Program-made: the position numbers and the translations under genes
Source of the DNA: UBA117 sp049975245
GTDB lineage: Archaea; Methanobacteriota; Methanobacteria; Methanobacteriales; Methanobacteriaceae
NCBI GenBank assembly: GCA_049975245.1
Contig: JBNGDB010000020.1
Span: forward strand, 1 to 42,885
Direction of reading: 5' to 3'
DNA length: 42,885 nucleotides
In this document: in pieces, positions 29,601 through 37,523 of the stretch
How the letters are laid out: each line of letters opens with the position of its first letter
Numbering within the stretch: the stretch's first letter is position 1
Notes under the pieces: model-generated
Database searches by the model: none
What the model was told of the DNA's origin: nothing
The model's input: the letters and a program-made list of their open reading frames with translations, nothing else

Positions 29601-31042
29601 AGGTCTACCACTCCACCAATAAATATTGGTTCTATTCTTCCTTCCATCTCTGGCTGGGCAACCTGCCAGTAGACACTGTTATCCATTGAATTGGAAGAAT
29701 TTTCCCATGCCTGCAAATCAGCGGCATATATAGGTGCGAAAACCGGTACATTTAATGATTTATAGACTTCTAAACTTTCTTCTGGTTTTCCATAGACAAT
29801 GTTAAAACCAAAACACGCTATTAGTGCACTAATTCTTGCATTAGAGCCATCCGTGAAATAGTTGTTTACACAGTTAACTCTTCCCGCGGAACTTGCAAAA
29901 GCCAGAATAACATTTAAACCTTTATCTTCCAGTTCTCTGAGAATCTCAACATACATATCATGATTAGCTCCTTTGAAACTAGAATCATAAGCAACTAATC
30001 CTACCCAGGGCGCGTCAGGGTTTAAATGACCTTCTTGAGCATACCATGCAAGATAATCTTCCCAATCAACAAATAAAGGGATTTCTGAGTCAGGATGGTG
30101 TATAAATTCGCTTGGCCATTGAACTATGCTTATATCTTCACCGGGTTTGAGTTGCATGCCAACAGATTGCAGTAAGTATAGCTGAAAACGCTTGAAATTC
30201 TCTGTTGCTCCCTGATCCCAGTATGGTCTGGTAATGGTGTCATCCGAATCTACATTAGGCTTGTTTACAAATGCTACTCCACATCGTATTGCCAGTATTT
30301 TCTGGGCATTATTTCCTGCGATCAGAGTCATGATCTTGTCGACGGTGGAAGGACTGCTAATCATTTGCACAGCTATAATATCGGCCTTATTTGCAGCTTC
30401 AATTGCTCTTTGATCCGTTTCAGCGTCTCCTGGATCTACCTCTGTGTTAAAGAAGTAGTATAAATTGAAGTAGTAGCCTTCCTCTCTAAGTTCATCAAAT
30501 GCATCTAGAATGTTTTTGGCGTAGGATTCAGAACCATTAAATAACATTATAGTATATGCTCTTAGATCAATTGTGGCTTCTCCATATTTCACTGGATCAG
30601 CAGGATCTTGGGTATCTACAGATACATTAACCTCTTGGGGGACATGTGCTAAAGCTGCTACAGTAATATTAAACTGGTCTTTGTCACTGATAAAATTGAT
30701 CTTGTATTGACTGTCACTGTTTTTAGTAATTATCAAATCATCTATAACAGTTCCATCCACATCTTTCACGGTAATTTCAGGAAGTTTATCACCAGAAAGT
30801 GCCTCCGGGTGTTCCAGATTAATATTAAGGGTGATTTCAGGATCTAACAGTAGTAAATTACTATTAATAGATGATTTGTCATTATTTTCATGATCTTCTG
30901 GATCTGTTAAATCTGATTCAAGGTTATTATCACATTCTGATATCTCTAGATTACCCCCCTGTGAATCTTCAGCTGCTACGCCCCCACATAGCATTAATGC
31001 AAAAACAAATGTAATCATTAGTAAAGTTACTTGTTTTCTAAT
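26690..31042 (-). CDS. Surface-anchored CobN-like chelatase, ATT start
   Basis: This protein of about 1450 residues belongs to the CobN/BchH chelatase superfamily but is built for the cell surface. From the ATT at 31042 it reads IRKQVTLLMITFVFALML and ends the signal peptide near 'GGVAAED'. A beta-type module follows (about 55-155, ending 'DPADPVKYGEATIDL'), then the long CobN-like core, a 'CCHHTC' cluster near 1312-1317, a Ser/Thr-rich stretch with 'YEVSK', and a C-terminal helix ending GLKKI. No in-frame ATG, GTG or TTG lies between the upstream stop and the ATG at 31018, which leaves no basic N-region. The ribosome site GGAGGTG is 7 bases from the ATT. Cytoplasmic CobN works with CobST, absent here. 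Acting on external metallo-tetrapyrroles is my inference. Confidence 0.85.
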   Translation of the reverse strand: MRKQVTLLMITFVFALMLCGGVAAEDSQGGNLEISECDNNLESDLTDPEDHENNDKSSINSNLLLLDPEITLNINLEHPEALSGDKLPEITVKDVDGTVIDDLIITKNSDSQYKINFISDKDQFNITVAALAHVPQEVNVSVDTQDPADPVKYGEATIDLRAYTIMLFNGSESYAKNILDAFDELREEGYYFNLYYFFNTEVDPGDAETDQRAIEAANKADIIAVQMISSPSTVDKIMTLIAGNNAQKILAIRCGVAFVNKPNVDSDDTITRPYWDQGATENFKRFQLYLLQSVGMQLKPGEDISIVQWPSEFIHHPDSEIPLFVDWEDYLAWYAQEGHLNPDAPWVGLVAYDSSFKGANHDMYVEILRELEDKGLNVILAFASSAGRVNCVNNYFTDGSNARISALIACFGFNIVYGKPEESLEVYKSLNVPVFAPIYAADLQAWENSSNSMDNSVYWQVAQPEMEGRIEPIFIGGVVDLEKDPETGITIKQYTPLPDRIERISERVYNWIQLSQLPNQDKKLALLYYNIGGGKDGVNASYLNVIDSISEILIALRINGYDVPEYTRDEIEDLILNAGNNVGTWAPGELEKVLQAGALTIPVSDYILWFNSLPEELKQEVINEWGPAPGNVMVYGDQIVIPGIMLGNLFLGPQPMRGWGENPEEIRHSTTLPPHHQYIAFYMWLQNQFMANAVIHLGTHGTLEWLPGRSVGLGGDDWPDVLLGNIPNIYPYIVENPGEGTQAKRRGYAVIIDHNIPPMICSGLYGDLANLNDLINSYETTTDKQRKAVLQAEIIDLIIQLNLDQQLYLDLVNTPFDDVLDVTEHSLEDIAETLMPYGLHTFGVPLDGELLDAMIESIVSFNPEERDNQAYRESLREKLIQNYEIGNLLLALSGEFVPADLAGSPIRKPDVLPTGMNFYSFDPRTAPDTAAWKIGKQMADDLLTTFFAENGHYPEQVGVVLWSIETMRTNGQTIAMILRLMGAEPDWKSGRFNGIKVTPLSELNRPRVDVLVTISGLFRDTFSYSIEMLDDAFRQIMALDETDEENYLKKHYQNDLNTYLASGMTQEDAKLLAGARIYGPCQEAYGTGVSSLVPNTTGWDDQSDLVDTYLSKMSYIYGRNTYAVKNLNSFTNQLSNVEATVQIRDGTYATLDNDDVYQYLGGLSMAVNAVSDRDVSIYIANTRLNPRIEAFDSFLATELRTRIYNPKWIEGMLNEGFSGANEISSEIGHLFGWSAVTPDSVKDWMWQEVAETYVFNDEIRNQFIAANPHAFKSTVAWMLEAIHRNMWNADLTTTTRLANSYLESNIKYGVTCCHHTCANLAFNQWLVQMSSLSPLELQQFNNVLTQATGKSVTLPGANPNEQSTINPGSNPSTVDVTGQTSVGESSTISEVSVSDVGESQQTSESAKSYEVSKSDAQSSSQSGLPAYALVGVVLIVGLIGFGYFRGLKKI

Positions 31043-31142
31043 ATTTTCACCTCCTTAAATTTTAAAGTACACTTATTCTTATAAAATATACTTGAATAAA
31101 ATTAAAATAAATTTGATTAATATACTTTACTATTTTTTCAGG

Positions 31143-31167
31143 TTTACTTTATAAAAATTAAAGTAAA
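31143..31167 (-). promoter_or_regulatory. Perfect dyad over the TATA box of the CobN-like gene
   Basis: TTTACTTTA-N7-TAAAGTAAA is a perfect 9-base inverted repeat whose spacer holds the TATA-like TTTTTATAAA read on the minus strand. The position, about 100 bases before the start, fits the promoter. Related ACTTTA and TATACTT half-sites recur at 31066, 31088 and 31121. A repressor bound here would block the promoter. The regulator is unknown. Confidence 0.55.
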
Positions 31168-31402
31168 ATTTAAATATTAATTAGATGTATTTTTATATGT
31201 GGATCATAAAAAAAAGCCTGATCGATTTAAAAAATGATCCATTACCTCCTAATAATAATAATATCATTTTAAATTTAAATTGACTTCTTTTTTCATTTTT
31301 ACCTATCTATTGTAAAATTAAAAGTGAAATTAATTGTTTAAAAAAGAATATTTGAAATACAATAAAGCTATTTTTTCTGAGCATTAGTGTTAAATCGAAA
31401 AC

Positions 31403-31453
31403 TTTATAAGTAATAAAATGTTAGGTATAACTAACAATGTTAGTCAAACCTAA
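31403..31453 (+). promoter_or_regulatory. feo promoter with DtxR/IdeR-like dyad
   Basis: A TATA box TTTATAAG (31403-31410) is followed by a large inverted repeat. The arms are TTAGGTATAACTAAC (31421-31435) and GTTAGTCAAACCTAA (31439-31453), matching at 13 of 15 positions. TTAGGT...ACCTAA resembles the iron boxes bound by DtxR/IdeR/MntR-type regulators. It covers the expected transcription start of feoA, so iron-dependent repression is likely. Nothing coding is seen in 31043-31400 apart from the weak 12-codon frame noted in the findings. Confidence 0.6.
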
Positions 31454-31514
31454 CAATGAAACTAACATTATGACTTTACTTCAAGCCAATATTAAAAAGG
31501 AGGAACCCGTAAAA

Positions 31515-31745
31515 ATGATAATTACTTTGGATAATCTTAAAAAAGATGAATGTGGACGGATAAGTTCATTTAAAGGTAAAGGCAAAACCAAAAAACACTT
31601 GATGGAAATGGGGCTGGTTAAGGGGTCTGAAATTAAAGTTGAAAGAATAGCTCCCCTGGGGGATCCTATAGAAATCAAAATCAAAGGATATTCTCTCTCA
31701 CTTCGAAAAGATGATGCAAAAAAAATCGAGATCGAAATACAATGA
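31515..31745 (+). CDS. feoA: FeoA, first copy
   Basis: A 76-residue SH3-like FeoA protein ('LKKDECGRISSFKG', 'KHLMEMGLVKGSEIKVERIAPLGDPIEIKIKGYSLSLR' in parts), an accessory to the FeoB iron transporter. The start is set at the ATG 31515 because AAGGAGG (31497-31503) precedes it. An earlier ATG at 31437 lies inside the promoter dyad and has no ribosome site. Its stop overlaps the start of the second feoA by four bases (ATGA). Confidence 0.9.
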   Translation: MIITLDNLKKDECGRISSFKGKGKTKKHLMEMGLVKGSEIKVERIAPLGDPIEIKIKGYSLSLRKDDAKKIEIEIQ

Positions 31746-31975
31746 TACCATTATCCCTGGCTGGCGAAAATGACGAATTAAAAATCATAGAAGTATGGCA
31801 TGGAGGTAAATTCAAAAAGAAACTGTTTGAACTTGGATTATACAAAGACTCCCTTATAAAAGTAATTAAAAATGACATTACTGGCCCAATAATTGTAGAG
31901 GTCAAAGGATCTCGTCTAATTATTGGCAGAGGACAAGCACAAAAAATTATGGTGGAGAAAGAAATAAATGGATAA
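31742..31975 (+). CDS. feoA: FeoA, second copy
   Basis: A 77-residue FeoA domain protein ('GKFKKKLFELGLYKDSLIKVI', 'GPIIVEVKGSRLIIGRGQAQKI') with the same fold but low identity to the first. Two stand-alone FeoA proteins before one FeoB is a known arrangement; they may form a hetero-oligomer on FeoB. It overlaps feoB by 8 bases, so the three genes are translated together. Confidence 0.88.
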   Translation: MIPLSLAGENDELKIIEVWHGGKFKKKLFELGLYKDSLIKVIKNDITGPIIVEVKGSRLIIGRGQAQKIMVEKEING

Positions 31976-34055
31976 AATAAGAATCGCCCTGGCAGGAAAC
32001 CCAAACGTTGGAAAGAGTACGCTGTTCAACAGGTTGACTGGTATGCGACAACATGTAGGTAACTGGCCAGGAAAAACAGTTGAAAAAAAAGAAGGAAACT
32101 TCCAATACGATGAACATAATATTGAAGTCGTAGATCTTCCAGGAAACTATAGTCTTACTGCTTATTCTGTTGAAGAAATTGTTTCCCGGGATTATATCAT
32201 TAATGAAAAACCAGATATTATTGTTAATATTGTTGATGCTGCAAACCTTGAAAGAAATTTATATTTAACTGTTCAAATGATGGAGTTGGGAGCAAATATT
32301 GTTCTTGCACTAAATATGAACAAATATGCAGATGAAAAAGACTATAAAATTAACCAGAAAGTACTCTCTCAATTATTGGGAATACCTGTAGTAAAAATAG
32401 AGGCTATTGATGAAACCGGAGAGAATGACCTTCTCAAAACAATTGTTAAAGCATATAAATCTCCTAAAAATGTAATTGATCGGATAGAATATGGTAACGA
32501 AATATCAGAACATATCACTGAATTAATTGATGAAATTGATAAACATTTAGATATTGCAAATGTTCCTTCTAGTTGGTTGGCTCTTAAGCTACTTGAAAAT
32601 GATGAAGAAGTAGTAAAACAAGTCCAAAAATCGGATAAAAGAAAAAGAATATTTTCAAAAGTAGATCAAATTGATAATCATTTGGAAGAAGTTTTTGGTG
32701 AAGATTCTGATTCGGTAATTGCTGATGCTAGATATGGTTTCATTGCCGGACTTATGAAAGAATCAGTTAAAAAGCCTAAAATAGATAAGGTCACCAGATC
32801 AGATTTAATAGATCGTATTGTAACCCATAAATATTTGGGAATTCCTATTTTTCTTTTAATAATGTGGCTTACTTTTCAAGTAACATTTACCTTAGGTGAT
32901 CTCTTAGGTGGTTACATTGAAGAGGGATTTGTTTGGCTAGCAGAAACTGTAACTGCTACTTTAGGTGAAGGATTTTTAACTTCATTTTTAGTTGATGGAA
33001 TAATAGGAGGTGTAGGTGGTGTACTGGTATTCGTACCCCTAATCTTCACACTATTTTTGATACTGAGTATTTTGGAAGATAGTGGTTATCTGGCAAGAGC
33101 AGCATTTGTAATGGATCAATTTATGCATAAATTGGTTGGTTTACATGGAAAATCATTTATACCTATGATTCTAGGTTTTGGATGTGCTGTGCCGGGAATA
33201 ATGGCTACAAGAACACTGGAAAATGAAAGGGATAGACTACTTACCATGTTAATTGTTCCTTTTATGTCATGCAGCGCAAGATTACCTGTTTATGCTCTGA
33301 TCGTAGCTGCATTTTTCTCAGCATATCAAGGATGGGTAATATTCTCACTCTACATCTTGGGAATAGTGGTGGCAATCATAATAGCTGCCATATTCAAGAA
33401 AACTATATTTAAAGGATTGTCTGCACCATTTGTAATGGAACTTCCACCTTACCGATTACCAACACTCAAAGGTGCTCTGATACATATGTGGGAGAGAGGT
33501 GTACTTTTCCTAAAGAAAGCAGGTACTCTTATTTTAGCTGTGTCGGTTATCATATGGTTACTGAGCAGCCTGCCTATTGGAGTAGAATATGCTTCACAGG
33601 AAAGTGTGACCGGACAAATTGGAACTACTTTATCGCCAATATTCGCACCTCTTGGATTTGGAGAATGGCAACCAACAGTTGCTTTAATATACGGATTTCT
33701 AGCTAAGGAGGTGGTGGTAAGTACATTCGGTACGCTCTATGGAGTGGGAGAAACATCTGATGAAGAAACAGGTGCAAAAGTAACAAATGCTGAAGAAAAT
33801 AAAGAAGAAGAGGAATTACCTGAGGAATATACTGGTTTTATAGCAGCAATACAAAATTTGTTTAATCCTCTATCTGCCTACGCTTTTATAGTATTTGTAT
33901 TACTCTACATCCCGTGTATGGCGGCATTAGCTACAATAAAAAGAGAAACCAATTCTTGGAAATGGCCAACGTTTGCAGGAATATATACATTTGTTGTAGC
34001 TTGGGTAGTTTCCTTCATAGTATATCAAGGAGGATTATTACTTGGATTTGGATAA
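31968..34055 (+). CDS. feoB: Ferrous iron transporter FeoB
   Basis: A 695-residue FeoB. The N-terminal G domain has G1 GNPNVGKST (10-18), 'DLPGNYSL' (G3) and 'NMNK' (G4). A helical GDI region and the membrane part with two Gate repeats follow, including 'FGCAVPGIMATRTLENERDRLLTMLIVPFMSCSARLPVYAL' in parts, with the conserved Cys of the Gate motif, and 'AKEVVVSTFGTLYG'. It takes up Fe(II), which is plentiful under anoxic conditions. It is the third gene of the feo operon and is followed by a 31-residue basic protein. Confidence 0.96.
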   Translation: MDKIRIALAGNPNVGKSTLFNRLTGMRQHVGNWPGKTVEKKEGNFQYDEHNIEVVDLPGNYSLTAYSVEEIVSRDYIINEKPDIIVNIVDAANLERNLYLTVQMMELGANIVLALNMNKYADEKDYKINQKVLSQLLGIPVVKIEAIDETGENDLLKTIVKAYKSPKNVIDRIEYGNEISEHITELIDEIDKHLDIANVPSSWLALKLLENDEEVVKQVQKSDKRKRIFSKVDQIDNHLEEVFGEDSDSVIADARYGFIAGLMKESVKKPKIDKVTRSDLIDRIVTHKYLGIPIFLLIMWLTFQVTFTLGDLLGGYIEEGFVWLAETVTATLGEGFLTSFLVDGIIGGVGGVLVFVPLIFTLFLILSILEDSGYLARAAFVMDQFMHKLVGLHGKSFIPMILGFGCAVPGIMATRTLENERDRLLTMLIVPFMSCSARLPVYALIVAAFFSAYQGWVIFSLYILGIVVAIIIAAIFKKTIFKGLSAPFVMELPPYRLPTLKGALIHMWERGVLFLKKAGTLILAVSVIIWLLSSLPIGVEYASQESVTGQIGTTLSPIFAPLGFGEWQPTVALIYGFLAKEVVVSTFGTLYGVGETSDEETGAKVTNAEENKEEEELPEEYTGFIAAIQNLFNPLSAYAFIVFVLLYIPCMAALATIKRETNSWKWPTFAGIYTFVVAWVVSFIVYQGGLLLGFG

Positions 34056-34099
34056 TCAGTTATTAAAAAACATAATTAAAAGTTCAGGGAGGTGATTTG

Positions 34100-34195
34100 A
34101 TGAGCAATAGATGTAGTATAAGAGGTAGGAAATTAAGAGATAAAGAAATTAACATACCTTACCCAGAAAAAGTTAGAAAGAAGAGAAATAAATGA
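34100..34195 (+). CDS. Tiny basic protein downstream of feoB (31 aa)
   Basis: A 31-codon frame starting at ATG with a near-perfect ribosome site GGGAGGTGATTTG just before it. The product MSNRCSIRGRKLRDK... is very basic, with one Cys and a Lys/Arg-rich end. It lies 44 bases after feoB and before a hairpin, so it is the last gene of the feo operon. It is not FeoC by sequence. Real translation is likely from the ribosome site; the role is unknown. Confidence 0.55.
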   Translation: MSNRCSIRGRKLRDKEINIPYPEKVRKKRNK

Positions 34196-34222
34196 ATTCC
34201 ATTTATAAATCAATTTAAAAAT

Positions 34223-34289
34223 AATTAGGGGGTTTCTACTAACAATTCATCATCCTCAATCCTCAAATGTATTAATGAAACCCCTAATT
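34223..34289 (+). terminator. Long hairpin with T-rich tail after the feo operon
   Basis: AATTAGGGGGTTTC (34223-34236) pairs with GAAACCCCTAATT (34277-34289), with one bulged G. The 40-base loop is rich in C and A. GTTTTATTATATTTTT follows. It most likely ends the feo transcript. The stem is symmetrical, so it could also work for transcription from the right. The large loop could have another role. Confidence 0.55.
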
Positions 34290-34399
34290 GTTTTATTATA
34301 TTTTTAAGTTATTTCAAATATTAGATCTAATAATATTTTATAGTTTTTATTTTGAATATATAATCGAAGATTTAAACCCTCAAGAAGTAAAAAAAATTA

Positions 34400-35203
34400 T
34401 TATATAATTTTCCGAACTAATACCGAGGTGTTATTAGTCTTACCTGTTGGCAGTATCATCACCTCTTTATGAAAGCCTCGAGTTGCTTTTTCGGTCACTG
34501 GAGAGTATAAAATAGCCCTCATACCAGTATATGTTCGGTATATGATTGGTGTGGTTGTATCAACTATATCCCATAGATTAGCAAAAAGTCTTTCCTTAGG
34601 TTCTGCTAAAGCAGCAACCATTACTACATTGTAGTCTATTTCCCTTAAAATATTCTCATCGCCCTCGAAAATATCTATCTGGGAGTCCAGTCCGAGTTTT
34701 TTAATGACTTTTTGGGACAGTTCAGATACTTCTGGTAGTATTTCTATACTGATACCTGAGGTTTGGTAAAGTTTATTAATTAGAATTAGAGTTAGAGGAA
34801 GTGGACCTCCTCCAATAAATGCCAATTTCTGATTAGATGTGAACTTTACTAATTTATTTTCATTTTTAATCAATCCTATATAGCGATCATAAAAATGGAA
34901 GGATTCCAGGGTCTTCCATGGATCAGAAGAATTCAATATCTCCTCTGCTTTCTCTGTTTCCAGGCGTGTACCTAAATTTAAATAAAATTTACGTATAGTC
35001 ATAAGTGCCTGATTCATTTTTTTATCATCTAAAATATGTTTAGCTGAATCAAAATCAATAACTTTATCATGGGCAATTTCTTCTATAGAATCCAGTATAG
35101 GTATGATCTGATCTAAAGGAACTTCATGTAGGTCACTATCTTCATATTCTTCAATAGAATTTGCAATAGATTTGATTTTATCCCAATACATGTAACAACT
35201 CAT
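34400..35203 (-). CDS. Nicotianamine synthase-like enzyme
   Basis: This 267-residue protein has the length and motifs of the archaeal nicotianamine synthase of Methanothermobacter, which joins glutamate and aminopropyl groups from S-adenosylmethionine into thermonicotianamine. The Rossmann part shows 'LAFIGGGPLPLTLILI' (about residue 127) and 'MVAALAEPKERL'. The C-terminal part has 'YRTYTGMRAILYSPV' and 'KTNNTSVLV'. The likely role is making a metal-chelating small molecule for Ni or Fe. The start is the first ATG, with GGAG seven bases upstream. Confidence 0.87.
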   Translation of the reverse strand: MSCYMYWDKIKSIANSIEEYEDSDLHEVPLDQIIPILDSIEEIAHDKVIDFDSAKHILDDKKMNQALMTIRKFYLNLGTRLETEKAEEILNSSDPWKTLESFHFYDRYIGLIKNENKLVKFTSNQKLAFIGGGPLPLTLILINKLYQTSGISIEILPEVSELSQKVIKKLGLDSQIDIFEGDENILREIDYNVVMVAALAEPKERLFANLWDIVDTTTPIIYRTYTGMRAILYSPVTEKATRGFHKEVMILPTGKTNNTSVLVRKII

Positions 35204-35583
35204 TTTAAGTCTCCATTAAAAGAAATCAATTATAGAAAAATAATAAAACAATTAACAAACTATATTATTTTTTTATTTTACAATAAATATTTCCTTTTTT
35301 TAATAATGCACTATTAAATTAGCGAAATATGATTTATTAGAAATTTATGTATAAAATTTCATATTATCACTACATCTTTTAATTATTATAAATTGTTAAA
35401 AATTTTTTTTGTGATTTTTGAATCTATTAATAAGAATCTAAAATTTATTAATAAAAATTATCTTATCGATATTTTTATATTTAAATTTTGTATAATATAA
35501 ATAAATCATAAATATAACTATAAGAGTATTACAAATATGCGAATTTAGATACTGATAGTATTAAGAATAATGTTGGTGTATAC
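35204..35583 (+). other. AT-rich divergent intergenic region
   Basis: This 380-base stretch lies between the divergent synthase and acetyltransferase genes. It contains TATA-like runs for both directions (for example TATAATATAAATAAAT near 35490-35510), the repeated word ATTAATAA, and no frame with a ribosome site. I see no RNA gene or strong dyad in it. Confidence 0.5.
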
Positions 35584-36096
35584 ATGAGCTATTTCCGAAT
35601 TAAAAAACTGGAAAATAATGAAAGTGATCTTCACCAAGTAAGAGAATTTATGTTTAGAATTATTAAAGAAGAATATGGTTTTTTATACATTCCAGAATAC
35701 CATGAAGACATAAAATTTGTGGACGATTATTATGTTTTTCCACTAAAGAATCAATTTTTTATGGCCATACATAATAAAACTCAAGAAATTATTGGAACAA
35801 TCGGTATTAGGTCTTACGATAAAAATTTTGAGATTTTTAAAAACATTTACCATCCGGAAAATACTGCAAGTTTGTGGAGAGTATTTGTTGAGAATAAATA
35901 TAGAAGAAATGGTGTAGCTTCTTCATTGGTAAAGACTGCAGAGGAATTTTGTGTAAATGCAGGGTATAACCGTATCTATTTACATACACAAAAAATTGTA
36001 GATGGTTCACTTAATTTCTGGATGGCTAAAGGGTACCAGATTACTGATGATACTGGAAATGAATTAGGAACCGTTCACATGGAGAAACTATTGTGA
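35584..36096 (+). CDS. GNAT family N-acetyltransferase
   Basis: A 170-residue GNAT protein. The acetyl-CoA site appears as 'LWRVFVENKYRRNGVASSLVKTAEEF' (about 100-125, in parts; R/Q-x-x-G-x-A/G motif as RRNGVA), followed by 'RIYLHTQ' and 'FWMAKGYQI'. It starts at ATG after GGTG. The substrate is unknown. Since it is divergent from the nicotianamine synthase gene, modification of that product is possible but unsupported. Confidence 0.85.
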   Translation: MSYFRIKKLENNESDLHQVREFMFRIIKEEYGFLYIPEYHEDIKFVDDYYVFPLKNQFFMAIHNKTQEIIGTIGIRSYDKNFEIFKNIYHPENTASLWRVFVENKYRRNGVASSLVKTAEEFCVNAGYNRIYLHTQKIVDGSLNFWMAKGYQITDDTGNELGTVHMEKLL

Positions 36097-36312
36097 AATA
36101 ATTAAGTAGAAATCTAGAATCTGCTGAATTATATCATTGGACACTCTGAAATATGCTTTAAATCATCAGATGAAGTAATTATATTTTATTAATGCATTAT
36201 AAGTTTTTGATTAATTTTACTAATAGTAAAAATGAATATTTTATAATAAAAAATGAAAAAAATCAAGATTAATAAATAATCTTAATATTAAAAAAAAAGA
36301 TTAAAAAAAATT

Positions 36313-36810
36313 TTATGAAAGTTTAGTTCTCATCCAGTATGCTCCAATCGATATCCCTGAAAATGCGCCGATTAACAATCCAGAGAAAAATGGGGTTAAA
36401 AAGTCGCCAGAACCATCAGCAGCATTTTCAGATGTAGAGTTAGTCACATTTAACTTATTTAAACTGTCTTTTATTGAATTTTCATCTGCAGCTGAAACTA
36501 TTATTCTACTAGATAAATCTGGATTTTCAGCTAAAAATTTCTTAACTGATTCTTGATAAGCTACTGCTATAATCTTCTTATCTGGATTGGTTAAAGCATG
36601 TTCTAGTTGGTGTGTAACATCAGAGTCTGAGTTAAATTTATAAACACCAACCTCTAATCCCAGTTCATCCACTACTTTTTTAGCCATTGTTCCTGTTGAA
36701 TCATCAGCTATTATTATTGTGGATTCCGGTGTAATATCCACTCCATGAGCAGTTACTGGAGCAATAAGCCCCAAAACTATTACTAAAAAAAATAATGGTT
36801 TCATATTCAT
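36313..36810 (-). CDS. Exported, C-terminally anchored partner of CbiM
   Basis: A 165-residue protein. The signal peptide is MNMKPLFFLVIVLGLIAPVTA, so the predicted mature N-terminus is HGVDITPE, with His first. A roughly 110-residue external alpha/beta domain follows ('STIIIADDSTGTMAKKVVDEL', 'KKIIAVAYQESVKKFL', 'RIIVSAADENSIKDSL' in parts), then a Ser/Asn linker and a C-terminal helix. Two membrane spans with an external loop match the layout of CbiN, but the loop is much larger and no CbiN homology is visible. It lies 12 bases after cbiM, so it is probably a subunit of that transporter. It starts at ATG after GGAGG. Confidence 0.65.
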   Translation of the reverse strand: MNMKPLFFLVIVLGLIAPVTAHGVDITPESTIIIADDSTGTMAKKVVDELGLEVGVYKFNSDSDVTHQLEHALTNPDKKIIAVAYQESVKKFLAENPDLSSRIIVSAADENSIKDSLNKLNVTNSTSENAADGSGDFLTPFFSGLLIGAFSGISIGAYWMRTKLS

Positions 36811-36822
36811 TAAATTCCTCCA

Positions 36823-37446
36823 CTAAATTTTATCCACTTTTAAAAGTTCAGGTTTAACTTTTGAGATAAATGATATTATGAAAATGTTTATGAAACCCTC
36901 AATAACTCCTATAAATAAATAAAACGGAATCAGGGTTAACATTAACATTTCAATGGTAGCGACTCCAGCCCATACTAATATTAAAACTTGGGTTATGGTG
37001 GCTACAATAATTCCCATAAATGTGCCTGAAAATATTCCTAAACGTAAATCAAGATCTTTCATTAATTTATAGAATAAATATGTCGACAAACTTAACGATA
37101 CACCTATAGTTACAGTATTAGCTCCTAAAACCGTTATACCTCCCATTCCCAAAAGGAAGAATTGTACAATAAGACAAAGAAAAGCTACTACTATTCCACT
37201 TAGGGGACCTAAAATTATAGCTACTAATGGTATTAGAAAGAAGTGTATAGGTACACCTAAAGGTGAAGGTATTGATATAGAAGAAGCTGCAACTGCTGCA
37301 GCTGTAAATATAGATGTATATACAACTTTTATTTCTTTGTCCTCGCTTTTTGAAAGTTTAAATAGGTATATTGCTACAGCTATAATAGTTATAATCCAAT
37401 AAACTGCCGCTTGCCATAAAGGTATAAGTCCATCTAGTAAGTGCAA
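36823..37446 (-). CDS. cbiM: CbiM-type cobalt/nickel ECF transporter S component
   Basis: A 207-residue protein with about six or seven helices. The N-terminus MHLLDG places His at position 2, the metal ligand position of CbiM/NikM, and 'GGITVLGANTVTIG' matches the CbiM metal-site loop. The start is a TTG with AGGAGG seven bases upstream. No cbiQ or cbiO (the energising parts) is in the window; they may be elsewhere, or the protein may work without them. The flanking genes encode surface proteins rather than CbiN. Nickel or cobalt is the likely substrate. Confidence 0.85.
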   Translation of the reverse strand: MHLLDGLIPLWQAAVYWIITIIAVAIYLFKLSKSEDKEIKVVYTSIFTAAAVAASSISIPSPLGVPIHFFLIPLVAIILGPLSGIVVAFLCLIVQFFLLGMGGITVLGANTVTIGVSLSLSTYLFYKLMKDLDLRLGIFSGTFMGIIVATITQVLILVWAGVATIEMLMLTLIPFYLFIGVIEGFINIFIISFISKVKPELLKVDKI

Positions 37447-37523
37447 ATTTAACCTCCTAATAAATTTTTTAGAATCCTTAGTAAATCAAACTAAGAAATA
37501 TTGTTAATAAAATAAAAAAAGAG

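Noticed and set aside
31437..31514. ATG start of feoA at 31437
   Set aside because: It lies within the promoter dyad with no ribosome site; the ATG at 31515 has AAGGAGG and gives the normal FeoA length.
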